Part shown: piece after piece, positions 52,589 to 63,600 of the stretch
How positions within the stretch are numbered: position 1 is the first letter of the stretch
Layout: each line of letters begins with the position of its first letter
NCBI GenBank assembly: GCA_002373975.1
Contig: DFKZ01000054.1
Location: forward strand, 29,647-93,646
DNA length: 64,000 bases
Direction of reading: 5' to 3'
From: Lachnospiraceae bacterium UBA3632
GTDB lineage: Bacteria > Bacillota > Clostridia > Lachnospirales > Lachnospiraceae
Position numbers and translations under genes: made by a program
The notes under the pieces: generated by a model
Databases searched by the model: none
The model's input: only the letters and a program-made list of their open reading frames with translations
What the model was told of the DNA's origin: nothing

Positions 52589-54023
52589 TGAAAATGTTAT
52601 TAAAGTAAAACATGAAATATTATACGAGGTAGCAAAGCTCGCCTTTGCAGGTGAGCTTGAGGAAAAAAAAGGGGAGCTTCCCTACAAGCTTCATCCCGGT
52701 CCCAAGCCTCAGTACAGATGCTGCATCTATCGTGAGCGCGAGATAGCGAGGGAGAGAATAGAGCTTGCCATAGGGCGCACTCTTATGGGCAATGCCGATA
52801 ATATCATTCAGGTCATCCGCTCGGCATGCGAAGACTGCCCGATCTCAAGCTACACAGTCACCGAGAACTGTCAGAACTGCATGGGAAAGGCCTGTGTCAA
52901 TGCCTGCAAATTCGGTGCGGTAGAGCCGGGACGCCATCGCTCCCATATCGATGCGCAGAAGTGCAAAGAGTGCGGAAGATGCGCTGAAAGCTGCCCCTAC
53001 AATGCAATAGCGCACCTGGTAAGGCCCTGCAAGAACAGCTGTCCCGTGGGCGCCATCAGCTACGACGAGGACGGAATATCAGTAATCGATGAGACAAAGT
53101 GCATCAGATGCGGAAAGTGCATTCACAGCTGTCCATTCGGAGCAATAGGATCCAAGACCTTTATCGTGGATGTTATAGAGGCGCTTAAGTCGGACAAAAA
53201 GGTATATGCCATCGTAGCACCCGCGTCGGAGGGAATGTTCGGCCCCGACAGAGGCTTTGCAAGCTGGAATAAGGCAATGAAAGCTCTTGGATTTGACGGC
53301 TTTTACGAGGTGGGTCTCGGCGCCGACATGACTGCCTATGCCGAGGCAAAGGAATGGATGGAGGCGGTTAAGAACGGCGAAAAGAAGACCACCAGCTGCT
53401 GCCCCGCATTTGTTAATTTTGTGAAAAAGCATTTCCCGGATCTGGAAGGGATGATATCGAATACTGTAAGCCCCATGTGCGCCGTGTCCAGAATGATAAA
53501 GAGGGATAACCCGGGAGCTGTAGTCGTGTTCATCGGCCCCTGCATCGCCAAAAAGTCGGAGGTGGTTGATGAAAAGATCGAAGGAAATGCCGACTATGTG
53601 CTCACCTACAGTGAGATAAGAGCGATCCTACGGGCAAAGGATCTGAGGCTCGAGCCCTGTGATGATAAGTTTGATCAGCAGGCATCCGTATACGGCAAAA
53701 GATTCGGAAATTCCGGCGGCGTGACCGCGGCAGTCATAGAGAGCATGAAGGAGATGGGCTGCGAGGAATGCCCGGATGTATATAGGGCAGACGGATTTAT
53801 GGAGTGCAAGAAGGCACTTCTTCTGATGAAAGCGGGGAAGCTTCCCGAGAATTTCATCGAGGGAATGATCTGCGAGGGCGGCTGTGTGGGCGGCCCCAGC
53901 GCATATTCCAAGGAAACGGCGGCAAAAAAGAGCCGCGATGAGCTGATCGCAAAGGCGGACGGAAGGAATATCGCCGACAATCTGAAGAGCAGCGGCGCCG
54001 ACAGCATTGAGATGAGCAGATGA
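52578..54023 (+). CDS. Monomeric [FeFe]-hydrogenase (HydA-like, group B type)
   Basis: This 481-residue protein should evolve or oxidise H2 or act as an H2 sensor. The N-terminal half carries ferredoxin-like [4Fe-4S] motifs (CKECGRCAESCP and CIRCGKCIHSCP) and additional Cys clusters (CCIY, CEDCPISS, CQNCMGKACVNACK). The H-cluster domain has L1 TSCCPAF (C274), L2 GPCIAKKSE (C322) and L3 EGMICEGGCVGGP (C432, C436), all four cluster Cys being present. A short linker replaces the usual longer N-terminal domains. It belongs to the smaller TSCCP...GPCIAKK type often called group B. The start overlaps the hydrolase gene by 11 nt. Maturation genes are not in the window. Confidence 0.9.
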   Translation: MFADENVIKVKHEILYEVAKLAFAGELEEKKGELPYKLHPGPKPQYRCCIYREREIARERIELAIGRTLMGNADNIIQVIRSACEDCPISSYTVTENCQNCMGKACVNACKFGAVEPGRHRSHIDAQKCKECGRCAESCPYNAIAHLVRPCKNSCPVGAISYDEDGISVIDETKCIRCGKCIHSCPFGAIGSKTFIVDVIEALKSDKKVYAIVAPASEGMFGPDRGFASWNKAMKALGFDGFYEVGLGADMTAYAEAKEWMEAVKNGEKKTTSCCPAFVNFVKKHFPDLEGMISNTVSPMCAVSRMIKRDNPGAVVVFIGPCIAKKSEVVDEKIEGNADYVLTYSEIRAILRAKDLRLEPCDDKFDQQASVYGKRFGNSGGVTAAVIESMKEMGCEECPDVYRADGFMECKKALLLMKAGKLPENFIEGMICEGGCVGGPSAYSKETAAKKSRDELIAKADGRNIADNLKSSGADSIEMSR

Positions 54024-54070
54024 TCAAAATCTTTAAAGATATAAAATAAAAAAGGGAGTCAGAAATCAAA

Positions 54071-55354
54071 ATGAAAAACCGGTCAATCAATACTAAATGT
54101 GTGCAGGGAGGTTATACGCCCAAAAACGGCGAGCCCAGACAGATTCCGATCATCCAGTCCACTACTTTTAAGTATGACACCAGCGAGGACATGGGAAAGC
54201 TTTTTGATCTTGAAGCAAGCGGATATTTTTACACCAGACTGCAGAACCCTACTAACGATATGGTAGCAGCAAAGATTGCAGAGCTCGAGGGTGGAACGGC
54301 AGCAATGCTCACTTCTTCCGGACAGGCGGCCAACTTCTTTGCATTATTCAATATCTGCGAGTGCGGAAGCCACATTGTGGCCTCCTCCTCCATCTACGGC
54401 GGAACCTTTAACCTTATCGCGGTAACGATGGCAAAGATGGGAATAGAAGTCACATTTGTGAGCCCGACAGCCTCGGAGGAGGAGCTGAACGCCGCATTTA
54501 AGGATAATACCAGAGCGATGTTTGGCGAGACTATTGCAAACCCTGCTCTTACCGTACTGGATATAGAGAAGTTCGCAAAGGCAGCACACGCTCACGGTGT
54601 TCCCCTTATCGTGGACAACACATTTCCTACCCCTGTAAACTGCAGGCCTATAGAGTGGGGCGCGGATATCGTCACTCATTCGACCACCAAATATATGGAC
54701 GGACACGGAGCCGCAGTGGGCGGAGCCATTGTTGATTCCGGTAAATTCGACTGGATGGCTCATGCCGACAAGTTCCCCGGCCTTTGCACTCCCGATGAAT
54801 CCTATCATGGGATAACCTACGCCGAGAAGTTCGGAAAAGAAGGAGCTTTCATTACCAAGGCCACGGCTCAGCTTATGAGAGATTTCGGAAGCATTCAGTC
54901 ACCCCAGAATGCATTTATACTCAACCTCGGTCTCGAGTCACTTCACGTGCGCATGCCCAGACATGTTGAGAACGGTCAGGCGGTTGCAGAGTTCCTGGAA
55001 AAGCACCCTAAGATCGAGAAAGTCAACTATTCGGGATTAAAGAGCGATCCCTATTACGAGGTGGCTCAGAAGTATCTTCCCAACGGAGGATGCGGCGTTG
55101 TGTCCTTCGAGATAAAGGGAGGAAGAGCCGCAGCGGAGAAATTCATGAAATCACTCAAGCTGGCAGCCATAGAGACTCATGTTGCGGATGCAAGGACATG
55201 CTGCCTTAATCCCGCTACATCCACACACCGCCAGATGACCGATGAACAGCTGAAGGAAGCGGGAATACCTGCAGGGCTTGTAAGAATGTCCTGCGGCCTC
55301 GAGGATAAGAACGACCTTATCGCAGACATTGCAGCTGCACTTGAAGAGGTCTGA
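54071..55354 (+). CDS. metY: O-acetylhomoserine sulfhydrylase (Cys/Met metabolism PLP enzyme)
   Basis: This 427-residue PLP enzyme makes homocysteine from O-acetylhomoserine and sulfide, feeding the MetH step. Diagnostic: IPIIQSTTFKYD, YTRLQNPTNDMVAAKIAELEGG, SSGQAANFFALFNI, IVDNTFPTPVNCRPIEWGAD, and the PLP lysine K207 in HSTTKYMDGHG. The C-terminal end has LNPATSTHRQ. Length and motifs favour MetY over MetB or MetC, though cysteine synthase activity is also possible. AAGGGAG precedes the ATG. No T-box or SAM riboswitch is visible in the 47-nt gap upstream. Confidence 0.95.
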   Translation: MKNRSINTKCVQGGYTPKNGEPRQIPIIQSTTFKYDTSEDMGKLFDLEASGYFYTRLQNPTNDMVAAKIAELEGGTAAMLTSSGQAANFFALFNICECGSHIVASSSIYGGTFNLIAVTMAKMGIEVTFVSPTASEEELNAAFKDNTRAMFGETIANPALTVLDIEKFAKAAHAHGVPLIVDNTFPTPVNCRPIEWGADIVTHSTTKYMDGHGAAVGGAIVDSGKFDWMAHADKFPGLCTPDESYHGITYAEKFGKEGAFITKATAQLMRDFGSIQSPQNAFILNLGLESLHVRMPRHVENGQAVAEFLEKHPKIEKVNYSGLKSDPYYEVAQKYLPNGGCGVVSFEIKGGRAAAEKFMKSLKLAAIETHVADARTCCLNPATSTHRQMTDEQLKEAGIPAGLVRMSCGLEDKNDLIADIAAALEEV

Positions 55355-55438
55355 ATCATAGAAAGTGATCGTGTTAGTATTAGAGATGTAATTGATTTGG
55401 ATTAATTGATGTAGATTAATAAGCGAAGGAAGATACTT

Positions 55439-58400
55439 ATGTTTGATTTAAATAAGCTTGCAGATCCGGAATTTTATTCGGAAAATAAAATGCCTCCTCA
55501 CTCCGATCACAAGGTGGACGGCTCACTTGCCGGAGCAGAAAAGATTTCCCTGAACGGACTGTGGAAATTCAAATATTCCAAGAACCCCGAGGAAGTACCC
55601 GGCGGATTCCATTCCGAGGACTATGATGTAAGCGGATGGGATGATATAAGAGTACCCGCACATATACAGCTTGAAGGATACGACAAGCCCCAGTATGTGA
55701 ATGTGCAGTATCCGTGGGACGGACACGAGCAGTGCGAGCCGGGGGAAGTGCCTTCGCAGTTTAATCCTGTCGGGAGTTATGTAAACCTGATCGAGATAAA
55801 CAGCATTACTCCCGAAGAGACTTTTATTATTTCTTTTGAGGGAGTGGAGAGCGCTTTTGCGCTCTGGGTCAACGGAGAATATGCAGGATACAGCGAGGGA
55901 TCCTTCCTTCCGGCCGAGTTTGATATCAGCGGCTTTGTAAAAGAGGGAGTAAACCGCATCGCTCTTGCGGTATTTAAGTGGAGCGCATCAAGCTGGTGCG
56001 AGGATCAGGATTTCTTCAGATTCTCCGGTATTTTCAGGGATGTTAATCTGTACAGATACTCACGCGCTTTTATAAACGACATTAAAGTTGTATGCGATCT
56101 CTCGGATGATCTTAAAAAGGGAAAGGTAACAGTTACGGCGTTTGCCACGGGAAGTCTGTCGGGCGAGCTAAGGCTTATTAAGCTCGGAAGAACGGATACA
56201 GGACTTCCTTCGGATAAATATCCCGCATATTTCGGTGCGGATGAAAATGGCGAGACCATCTATTCCGTAAAAGCGGAGCTTAAAGAGGGAGAAAATGTAT
56301 TTGAGACAGAGGTGACGGATCCGCTTCTTTGGAGCGCAGAGATCCCTAATCTGTACGAAGTAAGGCTTGCAGGGGTATCGACACATTTCGGCTTCAGAAA
56401 GTTCGGCATTAAAGACGGAGTGATGTATCTAAACGGAAAGAGGATCATCTTCAAGGGTGTGAACCGCCATGAATTCAGCGGTATCTCCGGAAGAGTTCCC
56501 GATCTTGACGAGCTCTGGACCGACATCACCACCATGAAACGCCATAATATCAACGCTATCCGTACATGCCACTATCCGGACAACTCGCCTATATATGAGC
56601 TCTGTGACAGACTCGGCCTGTATATGATAGATGAGACCGACCTTGAGACTCACGGGATCTGGACACCGATCCTCTTTGGCGGAAAGCCTTTTGAAAAAGC
56701 CGTTCCCGGAGATAACCCCATATGGAAGGGCATGGTGCTTGACCGTGCTCAGAGAATGTATGAAAGGGACAAAAACCATCCCGCAATACTCCTCTGGTCA
56801 TGCGGCAATGAGTCATTCGGCGGCACCAACATAAAGGCAATGGCCGATTACTTCAGAAGCGTGGACTCCACCAGGATAGTACACTATGAGGGTGTGTTCA
56901 ACGACCGCCACGTGGACGGGATAAGCGATGTGGAAAGCCAGATGTATACACCGGTAAAGGGCGTGGAAGCATTTCTCGAAAAAGACCGCAGTAAGCCTTT
57001 TATCATGTGCGAGTACATGCATGCCATGGGCAACTCCTGCGGAGGAATGTTTAAATACACCGATCTTGCAAAGAGTGAGCCGCAGTTCCAGGGCGGGTTT
57101 ATATGGGATTATATCGATCAATCCCTCAATGCCACCGACCGCTACGGCGTGAAATATCAGAAATACGGCGGAGATTTTGATGACAGACCGTCGGATTATC
57201 AGTTCAGCGGAAACGGCATCGTATACGGCGGCAGCAGGCTTCCTTCACCCAAGATGCAGGAAGTTAAGTATAATTATCGCGACTTTGATATAGACTTTGA
57301 TTTTACCGATAAAGTAACCAAGGCGGCGGGCCCTGCATGTTCCGACAGCATGAGTTATGTAAACCTTATCCTTAAAAACGAATCCCTTTTTACCGATGTT
57401 TCCGGGTACGAATGTGTTGTATCGCTTCTTAAGGACGGTGTGAGGGTTGCCGACAGAAAGGTTGAGATCGTTGCGGCTCCCGGAGAAACAGTCAGATCCG
57501 ACGAAGTTATGAGCATCCCCGAAGGGGAGGGAGAATATGTGGTTCAGGCCGCTTTAAGACTAAAGGGAAGCCTTGTATGGTCGGAGAGAGGCCATGAGGT
57601 TGCATTCGGAGAAGCAGTATTTCCCGGAAGAAAAGCTCCCGCTTACATAGAGGGAGTCACAAGCGAAGTCATAAGCGGAAAGGGTGTTTTTGTAAGCAGG
57701 CCCGATACATTGCAGATAGTATATTCGGAGTATAATCTCGGCGTAAAAGGTGAGCATTTTTCCGCGATATTCAATTACGGCGAAGCGGGACTCCAGTCAT
57801 ACACATACGGCGACAAGGAGCTTTTAAAAGCGGCTCCGAGGCCGAACTTCTGGCGGGCGCCTATCGACAACGATACCGGAAACGGCATGCAGATGAGATA
57901 TGCGCAGTGGAAGATCGCCAGCATGTATCAGAGAAACGGGCAGCCCGACAAGGGTAGCAGGAATCCTTCCGTAAAGGAAAATGCCGACAGCGTAGAAGTG
58001 ACTTATGATATTAAACTGGCAACCACTCCGGAGGCCTTTGCAGAGCTTAAATACACCGTGTACGGAAACGGTGCGGTGAAGGTTGATCTGTCATATGATC
58101 CTGTTAATGAACTGGGAGATATGCCGGAATTTGGCGTGATGTTTAAGCTGGATGCCGGGTATGATCACATAAAGTGGTATGGACGAGGCCCCGAGGAATG
58201 CTACAGCGACAGACAGGAAGGCGCAAGGCTGGGACTCTATGAAGGCCTTGTAAAGGATCAGATGTCTGCCTACATGATCCCTCAGGAATGCGGAAATCAC
58301 ACCGATGTGAGATATGCAAAGGTTACGGATGAAAAGGGCAGAGGCCTTATATTCAGCGGACTTAAAGGTGAAAGCATGAGCTTTTCAGCCCTTCCTTATT

Positions 58401-58588
58401 CACCTCATGAGCTTGAAAATGCGATGCATCCCAACGAGCTTCCTCCGGTGCATTACACTTATGTGCGTGCTGCCATGGCGCAGATGGGCGTGGGCGGAGA
58501 CGACAGCTGGGGAGCGAGAGTGCACCCGGAATTCCTTATCGATTCCGGTAAACGGCTCGGATTTGCATTTTTCTTCAAAGGAATATAG
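55439..58588 (+). CDS. lacZ: Beta-galactosidase, GH2 family
   Basis: This 1049-residue protein is a full-length GH2 beta-galactosidase of E. coli LacZ layout: sugar-binding N-terminal jelly roll (about 45-220, NGLWKFKYSKNPEEVP), Ig-like domain (220-310), TIM barrel (310-610) with acid/base E458 in WSCGNESFGG and nucleophile E525 in MCEYMHAMGN, a second Ig-like domain, and the C-terminal small-chain domain (about 765-1049, NFWRAPIDNDTGNGMQ). It has no signal peptide, so it acts on imported lactose or galactosides. No sugar transporter or regulator lies next to it. The gap before it (55355-55438) shows GCGAAGGAAG before the ATG. Confidence 0.96.
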   Translation: MFDLNKLADPEFYSENKMPPHSDHKVDGSLAGAEKISLNGLWKFKYSKNPEEVPGGFHSEDYDVSGWDDIRVPAHIQLEGYDKPQYVNVQYPWDGHEQCEPGEVPSQFNPVGSYVNLIEINSITPEETFIISFEGVESAFALWVNGEYAGYSEGSFLPAEFDISGFVKEGVNRIALAVFKWSASSWCEDQDFFRFSGIFRDVNLYRYSRAFINDIKVVCDLSDDLKKGKVTVTAFATGSLSGELRLIKLGRTDTGLPSDKYPAYFGADENGETIYSVKAELKEGENVFETEVTDPLLWSAEIPNLYEVRLAGVSTHFGFRKFGIKDGVMYLNGKRIIFKGVNRHEFSGISGRVPDLDELWTDITTMKRHNINAIRTCHYPDNSPIYELCDRLGLYMIDETDLETHGIWTPILFGGKPFEKAVPGDNPIWKGMVLDRAQRMYERDKNHPAILLWSCGNESFGGTNIKAMADYFRSVDSTRIVHYEGVFNDRHVDGISDVESQMYTPVKGVEAFLEKDRSKPFIMCEYMHAMGNSCGGMFKYTDLAKSEPQFQGGFIWDYIDQSLNATDRYGVKYQKYGGDFDDRPSDYQFSGNGIVYGGSRLPSPKMQEVKYNYRDFDIDFDFTDKVTKAAGPACSDSMSYVNLILKNESLFTDVSGYECVVSLLKDGVRVADRKVEIVAAPGETVRSDEVMSIPEGEGEYVVQAALRLKGSLVWSERGHEVAFGEAVFPGRKAPAYIEGVTSEVISGKGVFVSRPDTLQIVYSEYNLGVKGEHFSAIFNYGEAGLQSYTYGDKELLKAAPRPNFWRAPIDNDTGNGMQMRYAQWKIASMYQRNGQPDKGSRNPSVKENADSVEVTYDIKLATTPEAFAELKYTVYGNGAVKVDLSYDPVNELGDMPEFGVMFKLDAGYDHIKWYGRGPEECYSDRQEGARLGLYEGLVKDQMSAYMIPQECGNHTDVRYAKVTDEKGRGLIFSGLKGESMSFSALPYSPHELENAMHPNELPPVHYTYVRAAMAQMGVGGDDSWGARVHPEFLIDSGKRLGFAFFFKGI

Positions 58589-58600
58589 TATAATTTCGTT

Positions 58601-59296
58601 ATGGAAAAGAAAAGAGTCGGATATTTTGTTTTATTTTATATAATGTGTTTTGCCATACTGGGAGTGCTCATTGTATGCATCAAGACCGGTATAGGCACGG
58701 GTATTTCGGCTGACGTTAAGACCAAGCTGATCACGGCTGCCATTAAAGCGGACGGTATCGAGGATGCGGTATCAAAGGCAGGGGATAAGATCTCAGGTAT
58801 AGGCGGCGGGATAATTGATTCCGTCGGTGCACAGACCACATCCGAAGGCGTATCAAAAACGGAAGGCATCCTGTCCTCTGTCTCCGATATCGGACTTTAC
58901 GACACGGACGGTGCGGGAAAGAATTATTCCTTCACGTACGGCGGCGAGACCTTCAGGGCATACTTTGACGGAGAGAGCTGGACTATCTATGATTCATATC
59001 GCGTTACATCGGAAAGCGATATGAAGATCATTTGCCAGGCACTTATCAGCGTGCATCCGGTGCTCGGAAGAGACAGACAGTCCTACAGAACTCCCGATGA
59101 TATGGCCTACGAATGGACACAGCACAATATTGCGTTTGAATTTGTTCCGGCTGACAGCCACTGGTACTCGAGTGCAAAAGATGTCAATCTTGATCCCGAC
59201 GATCAGGGAAGATCTATCGAGGAGATATACGAAGCAAGAACAGGGGAAAAATTGGATCTGGGGAAAATTCTGGAGAAGATGCAGCAATACTATTGA
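58601..59296 (+). CDS. Exported or membrane-anchored protein of unknown function
   Basis: I do not recognise this 231-residue protein. It has an N-terminal membrane segment (about 7-29) and a Gly/Ala/Ser-rich stretch (about 30-85). The C-terminal part (about 95-231) has aromatic and acidic residues with FDGESWTIYDSYRV, the pattern DMAYEWTQHNIAFEF and a helical end. A disulfide is unlikely (few Cys). It starts 12 nt after the lacZ stop and precedes the diguanylate cyclase gene by 20 nt, so it could share a transcript with either. Confidence 0.75.
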   Translation: MEKKRVGYFVLFYIMCFAILGVLIVCIKTGIGTGISADVKTKLITAAIKADGIEDAVSKAGDKISGIGGGIIDSVGAQTTSEGVSKTEGILSSVSDIGLYDTDGAGKNYSFTYGGETFRAYFDGESWTIYDSYRVTSESDMKIICQALISVHPVLGRDRQSYRTPDDMAYEWTQHNIAFEFVPADSHWYSSAKDVNLDPDDQGRSIEEIYEARTGEKLDLGKILEKMQQYY

Positions 59297-59316
59297 TTCA
59301 AAAGGGAGTTAGTAAT

Positions 59317-60402
59317 ATGAACAGCAGCTTGAATGATAAAGACGGAAGAGTATTACAGGCAGTATACCGCTCAAGCCAGAGGATGTCTAAGATCGCCATA
59401 AGCATCATGGCCTTTCTTGAGGTCATGATGATCATATACTCATTTTTAAACAGCGAGCATTACGGAGAGTATCTTTGGCGTTACAGGGTGTTATATATCG
59501 TATTGCTTATTATAGCGATATTGTACATTCTGATCGACCTTTATGTAAAAAAAGATCTTGAGAACAGATACAAGGTGCTGAATATTCTAAACCCGATATA
59601 CAGCCTGCTGTTTTTTGCATGGTCTCTTTCCATCACGTATTCCGATGCCTTTATCCTGAATAGTACGGATCCGGTTGTGTTCATGACGTTTTCGCTGATG
59701 ATCCCTTTGAGCATTTACCTTCACCCTGTTATTTATGCGGCGATAGTGACTCTGGCGGATATCGCATTTCTTGTCGTGTTTGTCAGGACCAACGGGATTT
59801 CGGCGGTCATAATCAATATATTTGTTTTCTTCATCTTCCAGTATGCTCTGGGAATAAGCTTTCAGTATCTCAGGTTAAAGCTTGCCGAGCGCCTTGTTGA
59901 TGAGGAGATCAAAGCCCGTATTGACGTGCTGACGGGATGCAGAAACCGCCTTGTGTATGAGGAAGATGTAAGAAAGAAGTCGGATGAGCCGATCCCCGGG
60001 GATTTTGTATACGTATCCCTCGATGTAAACGGCCTCAAGGAGACAAACGACTCGTATGGACATGACTGCGGAGACAAGCTTCTTATCGGGGCGGCGCAGA
60101 GTATAGAGAAAACCTTCGGTGAAAAGGGAACGGTCTACAGGATAGGCGGAGATGAATTTGTCGCCATGATAAATGCGGGGCAGGATGAGGTGAAGGCACT
60201 TTGTGCCAGACATGATTCCTTAATGGAAAAGTGGTCGGAGGATACCGGAATTAATCTCAGTATATCGAGAGGATGTGTGTCGTCTGCCGATTACCCTGGA
60301 AAAAATATAAGTGATCTTTCTCTCATTGCGGATAAAAAGATGTATGAAGTAAAAGGAGAATACTACAAACAAGCCGGAAAGGACAGAAGAAGGCCCGAAT
60401 AA
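59317..60402 (+). CDS. Membrane diguanylate cyclase (GGDEF)
   Basis: This 361-residue protein has about six membrane helices (from about 20 to 190) and a C-terminal GGDEF domain with RIDVLTGCRNRLVY, an intact G277-G278-D279-E280-F281 active site, and the LSISRG stretch that follows. The I-site RxxD is absent, so product inhibition by the usual site is not expected. The ATG at 59317 has GGGAG 9 nt upstream; an earlier in-frame start at 59293 would overlap the preceding gene by 4 nt but lacks a ribosome site. The stop codon lies in the loop of a 10-bp hairpin. Confidence 0.93.
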   Translation: MNSSLNDKDGRVLQAVYRSSQRMSKIAISIMAFLEVMMIIYSFLNSEHYGEYLWRYRVLYIVLLIIAILYILIDLYVKKDLENRYKVLNILNPIYSLLFFAWSLSITYSDAFILNSTDPVVFMTFSLMIPLSIYLHPVIYAAIVTLADIAFLVVFVRTNGISAVIINIFVFFIFQYALGISFQYLRLKLAERLVDEEIKARIDVLTGCRNRLVYEEDVRKKSDEPIPGDFVYVSLDVNGLKETNDSYGHDCGDKLLIGAAQSIEKTFGEKGTVYRIGGDEFVAMINAGQDEVKALCARHDSLMEKWSEDTGINLSISRGCVSSADYPGKNISDLSLIADKKMYEVKGEYYKQAGKDRRRPE

Positions 60403-60414
60403 AACGGGCCTTCT
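60388..60414 (+). terminator. Hairpin containing the diguanylate cyclase stop codon
   Basis: AGAAGGCCCG / CGGGCCTTCT forms a perfect 10-bp stem; the 7-nt loop contains the TAA stop (60400-60402). No long T tract follows, so it may act as an mRNA end-protecting structure rather than a terminator. A classical terminator follows at 60443. Confidence 0.6.
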
Positions 60415-60442
60415 AATAGAGAAAGGAATGAAGATAAAAGAA

Positions 60443-60474
60443 AAACCGATGCTTTGGATGGCATCGGTTTTTTT
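60443..60474 (+). terminator. Terminator of the diguanylate cyclase gene
   Basis: Stem AAACCGATGC / GCATCGGTTT, 8-nt loop, followed by a T tract (TTTTTTTG). Confidence 0.93.
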
Positions 60475-60601
60475 GTACACTTCATTATGCATGATACCAT
60501 AATCTGAAAAACAAGTCTATACCTTTTTTTGGATTTTTGCTAATATGTAGAGGCACCCAAAAGACTGATATGCCAGTGACGCGTATTATGAGGAGAGTAA
60601 G

Positions 60602-63600
60602 ATGAGTGGAAAAAAGTTAACCGGAACTTTCTACGGAACAACCCGGGAAGACGAAGAAGAAAAGCTTAAACAAGTTACCGGGATCGCCGAGGAAAAGCTC
60701 AGAAGTATCAACAGATATGCGGAGGACCTGCAGGAAGAACTCAAATCTCTTCGCGAAGTCTATGATGCCGAGGACAAGGAAGGTCTGGCACAATGGTTCA
60801 ATACCGACGCCAGATTTCAGGAGGTCAGAAATGACATCAGACGGGCGGAAAGAGCCTGCACGAAACCTTTCTTCGGAAGAATAGATATCGAAGATGATGA
60901 GAACGGTAAGCGTGAAACACTCTATATCGGCAAGACAGACATAGCAAAGAATCCGTCGGATCCGGAGGTGGTAAGCTGGAGAGCACCCATATCGTCCGTA
61001 TACTACGACAGCAATCTTGGAAACTGCAGTTACACTGTACCCAAGGAAGGGATATACAAGGTGGATCTCAAGAGGAAACGCACCTACGAGATCGAGGACG
61101 GCGTCATAAAAGATTATTATGATTCCGATGTGGTTGCAAATGACGATCTGCTCACGAAGTACCTGTCTAAAAGCAAAAGAAATGTTTTAAGCGAGATAAT
61201 CGCCACCATTCAGCAGGAACAGAATGAAGTCATACGCATGAATCCCAAGCACAACGTGCTGATACAGGGTAGTGCGGGATCGGGAAAGACCACGGTCGCC
61301 ATGCACCGCATCTCATACATCCTGTACAATTACGATACGGAATTCAAACCCGAAGGATTCTATATCGTGGGCAGCAACAAAGTACTGCTGAACTATATAA
61401 CCGGCGTCCTCCCGGATCTGGACGTGTACGGAGTCCGTCAGATGACCATGGAAGAGCTGTTTACAAGGCTCCTTTATGAGGATTGGGACCATAAGAAATA
61501 TAAGATCCGCACTTTTGACAAGAAAGAAAAGAGCATTGGCATCAAAGGGACAAGCGAATGGTTTGAAAGATTATGGGCTTTCTGTAAAAAGGTCGAGTGG
61601 GAGCATATACCAAGAGAAGACATGCGCATGGAAAAGACCGGGCATGTTTTGATGAGCAGGTCTGAAATCGAAAAAGTACTTACCGATTATCCCGACTGGT
61701 CTATGGTAAGAAGATTCGAACGGCTTAATGATCTGATGGAAAGCAAGATTGAAGCCGAAGTATACGGAAACGGATACACATATAATGACGAGGAGCAAAA
61801 AAAGCTCTTAAGAAAGTATTCAAAGTACTTTAACAGATTCATATGGAAGGGGTCCGTATTTGATCTTTACGAGGAATTTGTAAACAAAGAGCTTAAGGAT
61901 AACCCCAGGATCATTTACGAGAAAAATGCTCCGGATCTGTACGATCTGGCATCTCTTGCGTATATCTACAAGAGGATCAAGGAAAGCGAGGTCATTCAGG
62001 AAGCAAGCCATGTTGTAGTAGATGAAGCCCAGGATTTCGGGATGACGATATATCACTCGCTCAAATACTGCATGAGCAAGTGCACATTCACGATAATGGG
62101 GGATGTCTCGCAGAACATCAATTTTGATTGCGGCCTTCAGGATTGGGAAGAGCTGAAAAAGGTTATGCTTCCCGATCGATATGATTATTTCGGGCTGCTT
62201 CGCAAAAGCTACAGAAACACCGTAGAGATATCCGGTTTTGCCACGGATATATTAAAGCATGCATCATTCCCCATATACCCGGTAGAACCCATAATACGAC
62301 ATGGTGATGATGTTAAGTGCATAAAAGCTTCCGATAAGGCATCACACATGAAAGCAGTCTCGGAATGTGTTATGTCCATGCGAGGTAAGCAGTACGAAAC
62401 AATCGCAGTGATATGCAAGGATACGCAGGAAGCAGCAGATGTATATGAATATATGAAAGACAGGACGGACGTTAAATACTTCTCCGGAGAAGATACGGAA
62501 TTCTCAAACGGTGTATATGTCATCCCGATAGAGTATTCAAAGGGTCTGGAATTTGATGCGGTCATAATATTTGACGCTTCAGATAAGGCTTATCCAAAAG
62601 AAGACGGCTATGCAAAGCTTTTATATGTGGCAGCCACAAGAGCGCTTCATGAGTTAAAAGTCTTCTATCGGGGCGATCTGACCGGGCTTATTGCGGATCC
62701 GATACCGGCGGAGAGAGAAAACATCATTTTTGCGGAAGATACCTATCATATAAAGCCTCGTGTTATTGAAGAAGAGTTTAAGACCAGGGAAGAGATCGCA
62801 AGAGAGCAGGCCCTGGAGGGTGACTTTGACCGGAAGCTGCGTGACAGATACGGGCCGAAAAAGATAGTTATCAAAGCGGAAAAACCGGACACGGAAAAAA
62901 CGGCTCCTCATACAGCTGTGGTAAAGGTCGGGGTGATAAAGCCCTTGTTATATGACAATGCGGAAAAACACAATGGGGATAATAACACTGCGGATAAGAA
63001 GAGTGCTGACAGCAAAACGCCCATATCAGAGTTTGGAAGCATGCCAAAAACCACCTCATTAAAACCCATCGGACATGCCAAGATAAACAACGCGATAAGA
63101 TGGATAAATAAGGACACGGAGAAGGTCGAGGCAGTTACCGGATACGGAACGCTTAATGTGATCCCGCTCTCCGACGAAACAGTCCGAATATTGTTCTCCA
63201 AAGGAGACCCCGAAAACGTAAAAAGCCTTCCCGATGAAATAAAAAAGAATCCGTCGGTCAAATGGGTGTGTGCAAATACCAGAGACACCGTAGAAATAAG
63301 GCTTGAAAAGCTGACTGTCAGGATTGATAAGAAAACCGGGGCTTTATCATTTATCTCGAAAAGAGGGGATCTGCTCCTTTCGGAAAAAAACGATGCTGCA
63401 AGGCAATATCACGGAAATGCCGATATATGGTGGGAATACTTCGACTGGTCAAAGAAAGAAAACCTGAGCGCGAGAGGTGAGGAACCCTCCGCCTGGACAG
63501 ACATTACCAACACGGCGAAGTATATATCACACACCGCCCTGTCACAGAAGCCCTCTGTGATGATGTCTTCCAAGGGATATCAGATTCTCGTGCCCGGTTC

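Noticed and set aside
59293..59316. Upstream start for the diguanylate cyclase that would overlap the preceding gene by 4 nt
   Set aside because: No ribosome site upstream of it; the start at 59317 has GGGAG at a proper distance.
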